Part shown: positions 37,011-46,890 of the stretch, piece by piece
How positions within the stretch are numbered: the first letter of the stretch is position 1
Layout: each line of letters starts with the position of its first letter
Source: Candidatus Scalindua sp.
GTDB lineage: Bacteria; Planctomycetota; Brocadiia; Brocadiales; Scalinduaceae
NCBI GenBank assembly: GCA_018670825.1
Contig: JABHIW010000132.1
Span: forward strand, 1-64,000
Direction: 5' to 3'
Length of the DNA stretch: 64,000 nt
The notes under the pieces: generated by a model
Databases searched by the model: none
Seen by the model: the letters and a program-made list of their open reading frames with translations, nothing else
Told to the model about the DNA's origin: nothing
Program-made: the position numbers and the translations under genes

Positions 37011-38897
37011 GTGAGTATAGCAGGCCTTAATTTTACATCCGGAGATTATTTATCAAATTCAGCAAAGAGGATTGATTATCTTCGGAAAGTCGTCAATGGT
37101 AGACCTGTTGCTATCCTTGCATCAGGCCCATCTATTGAGGAGCTTGAAAACAGAATTAACGAACTGGAACATCTTGATATATGCTATTTTGGCTTTAATA
37201 CATTTATTCATGAGAAATGCGTTTTACAGCAGATTGGTAAACATCTATCTGTGTTTGTGCATGGTACTCGTGAAGGTATGCCGGAGCTTATGGAAGAAAC
37301 TAAATGTTTCTTAAACAGGGATGAAGATAATATGTTTGTTTCTGCTTTCTATAATAATCCATTTGAACTAATGGGCGATGAATTTGATCTTAAACAATTC
37401 CTGAAAATTTTTGATAGAAAGCTCCTTTTTGTTAGTGTTGGCATTGAAAGGATATTTCCAAATAGAGATTGTCCTTTACACTTTATTTGTGGTAACTCCT
37501 TGATGGAAATGATCCAACTTGCGGTAATAGGAAAAGCGCCTCGTATTGTGATATTTGGTGCGGATGGTGGCCAGAAAGAAGATACCGAAAAAATATATTA
37601 TAGAAATTGTAATACTTATTATGGATTGGCCACGCAAAGGGAGCATCTTGTTTTTGATACCAATCATTATTTTAATCCGCTTATGCCGATTGCTATCAGA
37701 AATACTTATAAAACCTATAACCTCCCACCTATTGATATTATAAACTGTTCAGAAAACAGTTTTAACACCTCTTTTCCTGTGGTGACGTATAACAGTGCTT
37801 TCGATTATCTTCTAACAGATAAAAAGTTTAATGTGGAGTTGGACTTGCGAGTGCCGAAGGTTTCAGTTATTTCACCATTTGTAAATGCAGATACTTTTTT
37901 AATAGAAACAATTGAAAGTGTGACGGGTCAGTCATGTACAAATCATGAACATATTATTGTTTATGGAAGTGAGGTTGATGATGAAGTAAAAGGCTTAATG
38001 AAACGATTTCCATATGTTCGGTGGGTCTTTCTTAAAGATTGCAGTTACTTGGAGGCACTCAGAAAAGGCTTCTCGATGGCTAGAGGAGATTACATATCCT
38101 ATTGCCGTGTTGGTGACCTATATGCATCCAAGGACTGGCTTAATACCTGTGTGGGAACTCTGGAAAATTATCCTGATATTTCATTGGTATGGGGATTGGG
38201 CCAATACATATCATATGATGGCTTCGCAGGTCGAATTGAAAATGACCGGTTCTTTGAGGACCCTCCCCCACAGGGAAAAGAATTTATTTATTATTGGTTA
38301 AAGGAGAAGACCCTCTATCCTGAGGGTAATATTTGTGTTAGAAAGTCAGTCTTTAAGGAATGCTTTCCGGTTGATAATAAGGACGTGATAGACGTGCAGG
38401 AAGCCTGGGTTTCTTTTAATTACAGCTTTCATTCATGCGGTTACATACCTTATTTTGTTCCTGTCATTGCAAATTATAGTCGGGGCTATTTTGATATAGA
38501 TTGGTATCGAAGGTTCAAAATCGCCAGAGAGAGTAATAAACTATACTATGAGCCTTTAGTAGTAAGTAGTGATGCAGAAATTCTGAAATCTATGGATGGA
38601 AAGAGTTGGGGAACAATAATAAACACATATAGGAATAATATCAATCAGTTCAAGAGGTTATTAATAACCCGGAAAGTAGTCCATCAATACAAAAATGGAG
38701 CTGCTAAAGTAATATCAGGCCGATTTGATCCATACCGTTATTTTACTTATAACTTTAAAAAAATTATTAAAAAAAAACTACCAAACAAATTCGTTTCTTT
38801 TGTAAGGAATATTTTACGTTACGGAGAGAAATACCATTGGAATATAATTAAAAGAGGAGTGGTTTGCTTCTTACATTTTTTGCAAAAATCAGTGTAA
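37011..38897 (+). CDS. DUF115-like domain fused to a GT2 glycosyltransferase
   Basis: 628 residues, start GTG at 37011. Residues 1 to about 265 resemble the DUF115/sialyltransferase-like fold: GRPVAILASGPSIEELE near residue 28, then GNSLMEMIQLAVIGKAPRIVIFGADGG near residue 160. From about 281 a GT2 domain follows (KVSVISPFVNADTFLIETIESVTGQS... ARGDYISYCRVGDLYASKDWL), in which the usual DxD appears as GD. A very basic C-terminal tail ends the protein. The combination suggests two glycosyl transfers in one protein, the first domain perhaps using a CMP-nonulosonate made by the nearby NeuA-type enzymes. Domain calls are moderate; donor and acceptor are inference. Confidence 0.65.
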   Translation: MSIAGLNFTSGDYLSNSAKRIDYLRKVVNGRPVAILASGPSIEELENRINELEHLDICYFGFNTFIHEKCVLQQIGKHLSVFVHGTREGMPELMEETKCFLNRDEDNMFVSAFYNNPFELMGDEFDLKQFLKIFDRKLLFVSVGIERIFPNRDCPLHFICGNSLMEMIQLAVIGKAPRIVIFGADGGQKEDTEKIYYRNCNTYYGLATQREHLVFDTNHYFNPLMPIAIRNTYKTYNLPPIDIINCSENSFNTSFPVVTYNSAFDYLLTDKKFNVELDLRVPKVSVISPFVNADTFLIETIESVTGQSCTNHEHIIVYGSEVDDEVKGLMKRFPYVRWVFLKDCSYLEALRKGFSMARGDYISYCRVGDLYASKDWLNTCVGTLENYPDISLVWGLGQYISYDGFAGRIENDRFFEDPPPQGKEFIYYWLKEKTLYPEGNICVRKSVFKECFPVDNKDVIDVQEAWVSFNYSFHSCGYIPYFVPVIANYSRGYFDIDWYRRFKIARESNKLYYEPLVVSSDAEILKSMDGKSWGTIINTYRNNINQFKRLLITRKVVHQYKNGAAKVISGRFDPYRYFTYNFKKIIKKKLPNKFVSFVRNILRYGEKYHWNIIKRGVVCFLHFLQKSV

Positions 38898-38930
38898 GGT
38901 ATTAATTAAAAGTTAATTTAGAGAAAGTGA

Positions 38931-39884
<954 letters not shown>

Positions 39885-39910
39885 ATCATTTTGATAAGAT
39901 TGGGATAGAG

Positions 39911-41092
39911 ATGAAACTGAATTGGCAGTTAATGAAAAACAATATAACGCGTGAAGATCTGGATGTGCTGATAGATTATCTAAAGCAGGATGAACCTTTT
40001 CTCACACAGTCCACGCAGGTTCGAGAATTTGAAAGAGAATGGGCTGAATGGGTGGGTGTGAAGTATTGTGTATATGTCAACTCGGGTGCATCGGCAAATC
40101 TTTTGACCATAACTGCCTTAAAATATCTTTACGGTGAGGGAGAGATTGTTCTACCGCCGCTGACCTGGGTTTCTGATATCGCTTCTGTGATCCAGAATGA
40201 CCTGAAACCTGTGTTTGTGGATATAAACCCAAAAACTCTCTGTATGGATGATGCGCGGATAATATCCGCTCTTTCTGACAGGACAAGGGCTGTATTTATA
40301 ACACATGTGCAGGGTTTTAATGGTTTGACTGATCGTTTGATCAACGTTTTAGAAGATAGGAATATTCCTCTTATTGAGGATGTATGTGAGTCTCATGGGG
40401 CAACCTTCAAGGGTCGTAAATTAGGTTCCTTTGGTTTAATATCCAATTTTTCCTTCTATTACGCTCACCATATGAGCACTATAGAAGGTGGGATGGTGTG
40501 TACAGATGATAAGAAGGTATATGAGATGATCCGTATGTTGAGGTCTCATGGCATGGTGCGAGAGGGAGAAAATGATGCGACAAAACAAGAGTTTATTGAC
40601 AGGTATCCTGATCTGTCTCCCGATTTTATCTTTGCTTACCCTGCATACAACGTTCGTAACACGGAGATTGGTGCAGTTCTTGGCAGAAATCAGTTGAAAC
40701 GTCTGGATGCAAATAACGAAATAAGAAAAAATAATTTTAAGCTTTTTCTAACAAACCTTGACTCGGCAAAATACAGGATCGACTTTGCATTGGAAGGAAG
40801 TTGCAATTACGCCTTCAATCTTGTAATTAAGACGCCTGATCCGGACTTCCGGGACAAAGTTGAGCAATTATTAACCAAAGCAGGAGTAGAATTCCGGCGT
40901 GGCAGTTCCGGCGGTGGTAATCAACTGAGACAGCCGTATTTAAGGGGCATTATGCCTGAAAAAGAGTATGAAAAATATCCTGAAGTAGAGCATATACATT
41001 TCTATGGATATTACATCGGTAATTACCCGGATCTGGAAGATGAAAAGATACTTTTGCTCTGTGATATGCTAAATAGAATAGAAGTAAACTGA
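39911..41092 (+). CDS. DegT-family PLP 3-dehydratase homologue with His for Lys (ColD/E1-like)
   Basis: 393 residues of the DegT/DnrJ/EryC1 family. Most members are sugar aminotransferases with an internal-aldimine lysine. Here the aligned segment reads NFSFYYAHHMSTIEGGMV, with His186-His187 where Ser-x4-Lys would be. That replacement is the hallmark of the PLP-dependent dehydratases ColD (GDP-4-keto-6-deoxymannose 3-dehydratase, His188) and E1/AscC, which remove the C3 hydroxyl of 4-keto-6-deoxy sugars. The PLP phosphate and ring contacts (NSGASANLL, EDVCESHGA) are kept. With gmd in the same locus, a GDP-4-keto-3,6-dideoxyhexose product is likely. Confidence 0.88.
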   Translation: MKLNWQLMKNNITREDLDVLIDYLKQDEPFLTQSTQVREFEREWAEWVGVKYCVYVNSGASANLLTITALKYLYGEGEIVLPPLTWVSDIASVIQNDLKPVFVDINPKTLCMDDARIISALSDRTRAVFITHVQGFNGLTDRLINVLEDRNIPLIEDVCESHGATFKGRKLGSFGLISNFSFYYAHHMSTIEGGMVCTDDKKVYEMIRMLRSHGMVREGENDATKQEFIDRYPDLSPDFIFAYPAYNVRNTEIGAVLGRNQLKRLDANNEIRKNNFKLFLTNLDSAKYRIDFALEGSCNYAFNLVIKTPDPDFRDKVEQLLTKAGVEFRRGSSGGGNQLRQPYLRGIMPEKEYEKYPEVEHIHFYGYYIGNYPDLEDEKILLLCDMLNRIEVN

Positions 41093-41270
41093 CATTTACG
41101 CGTAACTTCCACCATAAAATGGTAAACACAAAATTAGATAATAAAAAATCTACAAATTAGATTGAATATTATTTTGATTATCTCAATATTAGGGTCTAGT
41201 AGTAATGGCACAGAGAATAAACTAAATCGTATTAACAAAAATTGTCCAATATATATTTTCAAAAAAAATA

Positions 41271-42155
41271 GTGAAGCTGATTGAAAAAATTAAAAAAGTT
41301 GGAGTTTTACAATTACTGGATGATATTACAGGGAATTTCTTTTCTTATCTACGTTATCTTTGGTGTAGGGTTACAAATTGTACTTATTTTGGTTCATATT
41401 TAGCCTCTGTGCAAGGGAAAATATATAGACATTATTACATGCAAAAACTAATGGAAAATTATTGTTTAACCGCTAATGGTAAGATTATGGTTTTGGAAAT
41501 AGGTTCATGGGCAGGAAGTAGTGCAATTACGTGGGCTGAAGCAATAAAAAGGCACGGCAAAGAATCGGGAATGGTTTTTTGTGTTGATCCATGGATTAAT
41601 TATTATATTGATTCCTTGGATGATAAAAAAACCTGGGTCCTTAGGACCATGGCAAAGTCCTTTATAAATAACAAGATATTTCATTTGTTTAATCATAATA
41701 TTACTGCGTCTAAACACGATGATATTATTATAATTCTCAAAAGCTATTCTCATAATTTGTTACCAATGTTCCGAAGTCATCAGTTTGATATAGTCTACAT
41801 AGATGGTAATCATTTGTATGATGCTGTTTTATGTGATATTACGAATGCTGCTGCATTGTTAAAGGATGGAGGAATAATTTGTGGTGATGATTTAGAGCTT
41901 CAATATGAGGAGGTATTTAGTGATAATTTTCGAAAGTTTCACAATATAGACGTATGTACCGATCCACACACAAATAAAAGGTTTCATCCGGGGGTAACAC
42001 TTGCAGTTTGGGAGTATTTTAAATGTGAAGTTTCTTGTTGGGATGGTTTTTGGGCAATGCAAAAGAATAATGATATCTGGGAAAAGGTTTCGATAAAATT
42101 TGAAGATAATACCATTATCATCCCCAAACATTTAAGACGTACTAAACTTTTTTAA
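41271..42155 (+). CDS. Class I methyltransferase (Methyltransf_24-like)
   Basis: 294 residues, start GTG at 41271. Motif I is MVLEIGSWAGSSAITWAEAI near residue 74, followed by VFCVDPW, and FDIVYIDGNHLYDAVLCDI with the acidic metal-binding pattern near residue 170 and GGIICGDDLE near 200, as in the FkbM/CmcI/Methyltransf_24 group that methylates sugar hydroxyls or small molecules. It ends 2 nt before the SDR::transketolase gene. The target is probably the deoxysugar made by its neighbours. Confidence 0.78.
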   Translation: MKLIEKIKKVGVLQLLDDITGNFFSYLRYLWCRVTNCTYFGSYLASVQGKIYRHYYMQKLMENYCLTANGKIMVLEIGSWAGSSAITWAEAIKRHGKESGMVFCVDPWINYYIDSLDDKKTWVLRTMAKSFINNKIFHLFNHNITASKHDDIIIILKSYSHNLLPMFRSHQFDIVYIDGNHLYDAVLCDITNAAALLKDGGIICGDDLELQYEEVFSDNFRKFHNIDVCTDPHTNKRFHPGVTLAVWEYFKCEVSCWDGFWAMQKNNDIWEKVSIKFEDNTIIIPKHLRRTKLF

Positions 42156-42157
42156 TA

Positions 42158-43948
42158 ATGAAGAAAGATTCGAAGATTTATGTGGCCGGCCATACAGGTT
42201 TATTAGGCTCAATGCTCATTGAAAAGTTGAAAGAAAATGGGTTTAATAATGTAATTACCAGGACACATGAAGAGCTGGATTTAACGGAAAGTAGAGAGGT
42301 TAAAAGGTTCTTGGGTCTTACCAGACCTGAATATGTCTTTTTGGCTGCCGGTAAAACAGGAGGTGTTATGGCTAATAAGACCTATCCTGCTGGATTTTTG
42401 CGTGTAAACCTTGCTATACAGAATAATGTATTTGAGGCAGCACAAATATATGAAGTAAATCATTTAGTTTTTTATGGTTCATCATGTATTTATCCAAAAA
42501 ATTCAATACAACCAATAAAAGAAAATTATCTTCTAACAGGAGAGTTGGAAGATACAAGCAAAGCTTATGCAACTGCCAAGATTGCCGGGATTATTGCATG
42601 TAGCGTGTACAATAGCCAATACAATACGAAAAGATTTGTTGCCATAGTCCCAAATACAATGTATGGATCAAACGATAATTTTGATTTAGATACTTCACAT
42701 GTTCTACCTGCTTTGATTAGAAGGTTTCACTATGCTAAAGAAAAGAAAGAAAAAAAGGTTGAATTGTGGGGAAGTGGTAAACCAAGACGAGAATTTATAT
42801 TCGTTGAAGATGTAGCTAACGCTTCAATTTTTGCAATGGAAAATGCAGACAGACTTGAGAACAGGCACTACAATATTGGTACGGGGGTTGATTATTCAAT
42901 AAAAGAATTAGCAAAGATTATTGCAGAAGTAGTGGGATATAAAGGTGAGATTACCTGGGATACTACCAGGCCTGATGGGGCTGCACAAAAGCTTTTAGAC
43001 AGTAGTGATTTCCAAATGTTAGGCCTGAAACCTTCTGTATCACTAGAAGCAGGATTGCGTTTAACCTATGAAGGGTATTTAAAAGAATACAATAATAAAG
43101 AGAATGCAATGAAAAACAATGGCCAGGATAATGCTATATTATTTGATTCTTTAAAACAAAAAGCACTGTGGGTTAGGCAGGAGACTCTTAAAATACATAG
43201 ACATGCCCCAGAAACAAGATTGGCATCGTCATTATCTGATGTAGAAATATTCACGGTCTTATATTATGGCAATATTTTGAAATTTGATCCAAAGAATATC
43301 TACTGGGAAAATAGAGACAGATTTATAATAAGCAAAGGACATGGAGCAATTTCTTTATATCCGATCTTAGCAGACTTGGGTTTTTTTGATAAACGGGAAT
43401 TGGGAAGAGTATGCGATAAAGACTCTTTTCTAGGGGGTATTCCAGACCCTAAAATCCCAGGATTTGAAACTATAAATGGTTCTCTAGGTCATGGACTTGG
43501 AGTAGCCTGCGGTATATCTATAGCGTTAAAGAGGAAAAACTCAAATTCAAAAGTATTTGTCTTATTAGGTGACGGTGAATTGTTTGAAGGGTCAGTTTGG
43601 GAAGCAATTTTATTTGCTTCTCACCATAGATTGGACAACCTAACCATTATTATTGATAACAATAAGATTTCAATGCTTGATTATTGTAAAAATATCATAG
43701 ATTTGGGTTCATTAGAGGATAAGTTTAAAGGCTTTAACTGGAACACAATAACTGTTGATGGACATGATGTAGAAAAACTATATATGGCTATAACAAATTT
43801 TGAGAATGATGAGAAAGACCAACCAAAGGTTATAATTGCCAATACAAAAAAGGGGAAAGGTGTTCCTCAATTAGAAAGTGACGTTCTTTGTCATGTAAAA
43901 TCGTTAAAAGAGAATGAGGTCGATGATATACTTAGAGAGCTGAAATGA
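42158..43948 (+). CDS. Fusion of GDP-fucose-synthase-like SDR and transketolase N-terminal half
   Basis: 596 residues in one open frame. Residues 1 to about 305 are a GDP-L-fucose synthase/ColC-type SDR: VAGHTGLLGSMLIEKL, YGSSCIYPK, YATAK (Tyr-x3-Lys), TSHVLPALIRR with the catalytic His, and the PDGAAQKLLDSS end. From about residue 318 begins a transketolase N-terminal subunit: FIISKGHGAISLYPIL, GSLGHGLGVACGISIA, and the thiamine-diphosphate motif GDGELFEG... NLTIIIDNN (about 471-500). The joint, near 43100-43110, contains an in-frame ATG preceded by AAAGAGA, so the second half might also be made separately. It overlaps the next gene by 4 nt. Confidence 0.9.
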   Translation: MKKDSKIYVAGHTGLLGSMLIEKLKENGFNNVITRTHEELDLTESREVKRFLGLTRPEYVFLAAGKTGGVMANKTYPAGFLRVNLAIQNNVFEAAQIYEVNHLVFYGSSCIYPKNSIQPIKENYLLTGELEDTSKAYATAKIAGIIACSVYNSQYNTKRFVAIVPNTMYGSNDNFDLDTSHVLPALIRRFHYAKEKKEKKVELWGSGKPRREFIFVEDVANASIFAMENADRLENRHYNIGTGVDYSIKELAKIIAEVVGYKGEITWDTTRPDGAAQKLLDSSDFQMLGLKPSVSLEAGLRLTYEGYLKEYNNKENAMKNNGQDNAILFDSLKQKALWVRQETLKIHRHAPETRLASSLSDVEIFTVLYYGNILKFDPKNIYWENRDRFIISKGHGAISLYPILADLGFFDKRELGRVCDKDSFLGGIPDPKIPGFETINGSLGHGLGVACGISIALKRKNSNSKVFVLLGDGELFEGSVWEAILFASHHRLDNLTIIIDNNKISMLDYCKNIIDLGSLEDKFKGFNWNTITVDGHDVEKLYMAITNFENDEKDQPKVIIANTKKGKGVPQLESDVLCHVKSLKENEVDDILRELK

Positions 43949-44910
43949 AAGATATTTCCATGAAAACAATGAGAGATGCCTTAATAGAGCAGATTTACAA
44001 AAAAATGTTTGACGATGAGATGATTTTCTTTTTGTCTGCTGATTTAGGATCTCCTGTTCTTGACAAAGTAAGAGAAAAATTTGAAGAAAGATTTATAAAT
44101 GTTGGTATTGCTGAGCAAAATCTCATAAATGTGTCCACGGGGTTGGCCTTCGAGGGTTATACTGTATACGCTTATGCCTTAGCACCATTCATAACAATGA
44201 GAGCATATGAACAGCTTAGAGTAAATTTGTCTATATCTGCAGAGTTAATGGATTTAAATGTAAACTTAATTGGAGTTGGAGCTGGTTTAAGCTATGATGT
44301 ATCAGGTCCGACACACCATTGTATTGAGGACATCATCATAATGAGGGCCTTGCCTAATTTTATAACAATTTCACCAAGCGACTGCAAAATAGCAGAAAGT
44401 TTAGTAGATTACACAATAGATGTTAAAAAACCTAAATATATAAGGTTGGATGCAAAACCATTACCTCAAATATACAACAAAACAGATAACTTCAATTTAG
44501 AGAATGGATTCTGTGAATTAATAGAAGGAGAAAAGATATGTTTAGTGACTACTGGGAATATGACCCACAATGCATTAAATGCATCAAAAAGACTTCAAGA
44601 GAATAAAATTAATGTTGGAGTTTTAGATATGATAATACTAAAACCAGTCAGAGAGGAGCTATTGTTTAATTTTCTAAAAAAGTATGAATGTATTATTACA
44701 ATAGAAGAGGGGTTTATAAATAAGGGAGGGTTAGACAGTCTTATATTAGATATACTTAACAAATACCAATTGGGTATACGATTAGAAAAATTAGGTTTTG
44801 ATGACAAATATGTCTTTGATTTGGGCGGTAGAAACCATTTACATACAATGAACAATCTAGACGAAGAAAGTATAATCAAAATTGTTAAAGAAAATTTAAA
44901 CAGGTTTTGA
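43945..44910 (+). CDS. Transketolase C-terminal subunit
   Basis: 321 residues corresponding to the pyrimidine-binding and C-terminal domains of transketolase: FFLSADLGSPVL, RFINVGIAEQNLINVSTGLAFEGY with the conserved catalytic Glu of the ThDP activation relay, GPTHHCIEDI, and a C-terminal domain (CLVTTGNMTHNAL... ITIEEGFINKGGL). With the N-terminal half in the preceding gene it would form a two-subunit transketolase. The ATG overlaps the preceding stop by 4 nt. Split transketolases occur in many bacteria, but the location inside a deoxysugar block suggests transfer of a ketol (or similar) unit onto a sugar here rather than a role in the pentose phosphate pathway. Confidence 0.9.
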   Translation: MKDISMKTMRDALIEQIYKKMFDDEMIFFLSADLGSPVLDKVREKFEERFINVGIAEQNLINVSTGLAFEGYTVYAYALAPFITMRAYEQLRVNLSISAELMDLNVNLIGVGAGLSYDVSGPTHHCIEDIIIMRALPNFITISPSDCKIAESLVDYTIDVKKPKYIRLDAKPLPQIYNKTDNFNLENGFCELIEGEKICLVTTGNMTHNALNASKRLQENKINVGVLDMIILKPVREELLFNFLKKYECIITIEEGFINKGGLDSLILDILNKYQLGIRLEKLGFDDKYVFDLGGRNHLHTMNNLDEESIIKIVKENLNRF

Positions 44911-44911
44911 A

Positions 44912-46477
44912 ATGACAGGTAGGAAAGTAGATGTAGTATTAATAAACCCGGGAGATAGGAAACAGATATACCAGGATTTGGCAACTAATATTTCGGCAAT
45001 TGAACCCCCCTTTTGGGTTGCTGTTTTGGCTGCATTTCTCAGGAATAAAGGCTTTGGTGTTGAAATAATAGATGCCAATGCAGGAAATATCTCTCCCGAA
45101 GAAGTATCAAACATAGTTAATGAAATTAAGCCATATTTATCTGCAGTTATAGTTTATGGTTCTCAGCCCTCCGCCTCTACTCAAAATATGACCATTGCAG
45201 GTAAAATCTGCAATGCGTTGAAAAATAATACATCTTCAAAAGTTGTCGCAGGAGGTTTGCATCCATCAGCGCTTCCGAAGAGAACACTAGAGGAAGAGAA
45301 TATTGACTTTGTAATAGAAGGTGAAGGTTTTTATACATTAAAAAGCCTGATTGAAGCATTGAGGATGCCTACAGGTGATTTTTCCAGTATTCCAGGTCTC
45401 TGGTACTTTGATAATGGAACTATTAGGAATAACCCAAAGGCTTCTTTAATAAAAAATTTAGATGAAGTATTGCCTGTTGCGGCCTGGGACATGCTGCCTA
45501 TGGAGAAATACATAGCTCATAATTGGCACTGTTTTGATAATATAGATAATCGAATGCCCTATGGAGCAATATATACAAGCTTGGGGTGTCCTTATTCATG
45601 TGTTTTCTGCTGCATTAATGTGCCTTTTGGAAAGCCAGGAATACGATACAGGGACCCTGAATTGGTTGTTGAAGAGATAGGGTTGTTGGTAAGAAACTAT
45701 GGAATTAAAAATATAAAAATTATTGATGAACTCTTTGTCTTGCAAGAAGAACACTACATGTCTATAGTTGATTTACTAATAGAAAGTGGATATGACTTAA
45801 ATATCTGGGTCTATGCAAGAGTTGATACGGTTAAACATGTACATCTTCAAAAGATGAAAAAAGCTGGCATTAACTGGTTGGCATTAGGGATTGAATCTGC
45901 AAATCCTGATGTAAGAGATGGGGCATCTAAGAAAATGAGAGTAAATGATATTAAAAAAATTGTTAGAATTATTCAAGAAGCAGGAATAAGGGTGATAGGA
46001 AATTATATCTTCGGTCTTCCAGAGGATACTAATGAAACAATGAAGGAAACCCTTGATATGGCGATAGACCTAAACTGTGAATTTGCAAATTTCTACTCTG
46101 CGATGGCATATCCCGGTTCTAAACTATATGATATTGCTGTCAAAGAAGGTTGGGAATTGCCAAGAGAGTGGCATGGATATTCACAACATTCCTATGAAAC
46201 GTTACCTTTGTCAACAAATTATCTAAGTGCAAGAGAAGTCCTCAAATTCAGAGACGATGCATTTCACAAATATTTTGAAAACCAAAAATACCTAAGCATG
46301 ATAGAGAATAAGTTTGGTAATAAGGTAAAAGAATATGTACAAGAAATGACAAAAACGAGATTAAAGAGAAAAATACTTGATGAAGAAAATTCAAGTAAAC
46401 TAAAAGATAATAAAATGGTCATATACGGTTCATTTTCCGGGCTTGATAACAATCAAAATCGAATACCTCAAACATGA
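44912..46477 (+). CDS. Cobalamin-binding-type radical SAM enzyme (second)
   Basis: 521 residues. An N-terminal B12-binding-like domain (AIEPPFWVAVLAAFLRNKGFGVEIIDAN... VAGGLHPSALP... VIEGEGFYTLKSL) precedes the radical SAM domain with SLGCPYSCVFCC (Cys-x3-Cys-x2-Cys at about residue 224) and WLALGIESANPDV and FGLPEDTNETM. It begins just after the transketolase C-half stop, so it is in the same operon. It could add a methyl group or rearrange the carbon skeleton of the product of that pathway; this is inference. Confidence 0.88.
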   Translation: MTGRKVDVVLINPGDRKQIYQDLATNISAIEPPFWVAVLAAFLRNKGFGVEIIDANAGNISPEEVSNIVNEIKPYLSAVIVYGSQPSASTQNMTIAGKICNALKNNTSSKVVAGGLHPSALPKRTLEEENIDFVIEGEGFYTLKSLIEALRMPTGDFSSIPGLWYFDNGTIRNNPKASLIKNLDEVLPVAAWDMLPMEKYIAHNWHCFDNIDNRMPYGAIYTSLGCPYSCVFCCINVPFGKPGIRYRDPELVVEEIGLLVRNYGIKNIKIIDELFVLQEEHYMSIVDLLIESGYDLNIWVYARVDTVKHVHLQKMKKAGINWLALGIESANPDVRDGASKKMRVNDIKKIVRIIQEAGIRVIGNYIFGLPEDTNETMKETLDMAIDLNCEFANFYSAMAYPGSKLYDIAVKEGWELPREWHGYSQHSYETLPLSTNYLSAREVLKFRDDAFHKYFENQKYLSMIENKFGNKVKEYVQEMTKTRLKRKILDEENSSKLKDNKMVIYGSFSGLDNNQNRIPQT

Positions 46478-46890
46478 ATACCAAGTTGATGCACTAACGT
46501 TTAAAGAGGATGCACCATTCCTGCAAATCACAGTGTAGCACTATCATTTATGGCAATAATTGGAAAGGCTGGAGAAAAATGGAGAGGGTGCCCCGATCAA
46601 ACGCTATGCATACAGGGTCAGTCAAATTTGCACGAGAGGGCGGTTATATTGACATTGCTGTTGCATTGAAAGTGTTTCATAAGAAGTATACTGCTTAGTG
46701 CGTAAGAAAATCAACATAGATGAGGCTGGAAAGCATATGCGCCTCTATTTTATTATCGGTTTGCTTGGTGAACCCGAAGACAACATTGAGTGGGGTTTTA
46801 TCGTTCTTCAAAGAATCATAGCCCCTTTCTTTCCTTTTATCCTTTTTCTGCCCCTTTCCCGGCACTTAGAAATAAAAAATGAGGGAAACT
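46478..46890 (+). pseudogene. Region with a radical SAM gene remnant
   Basis: No intact gene. Near 46698-46800 the frame KKINIDEAGKHMRLYFIIGLLGEPEDNIEWG looks like the C-terminal barrel part of a cobalamin-type radical SAM protein, where FIIGLPGETEED is the usual text; it has no start domain or cluster motif. A 62-codon open frame at 46510-46698 precedes it and I do not recognise it. Together they suggest remains of a gene lost by deletion. Confidence 0.5.
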
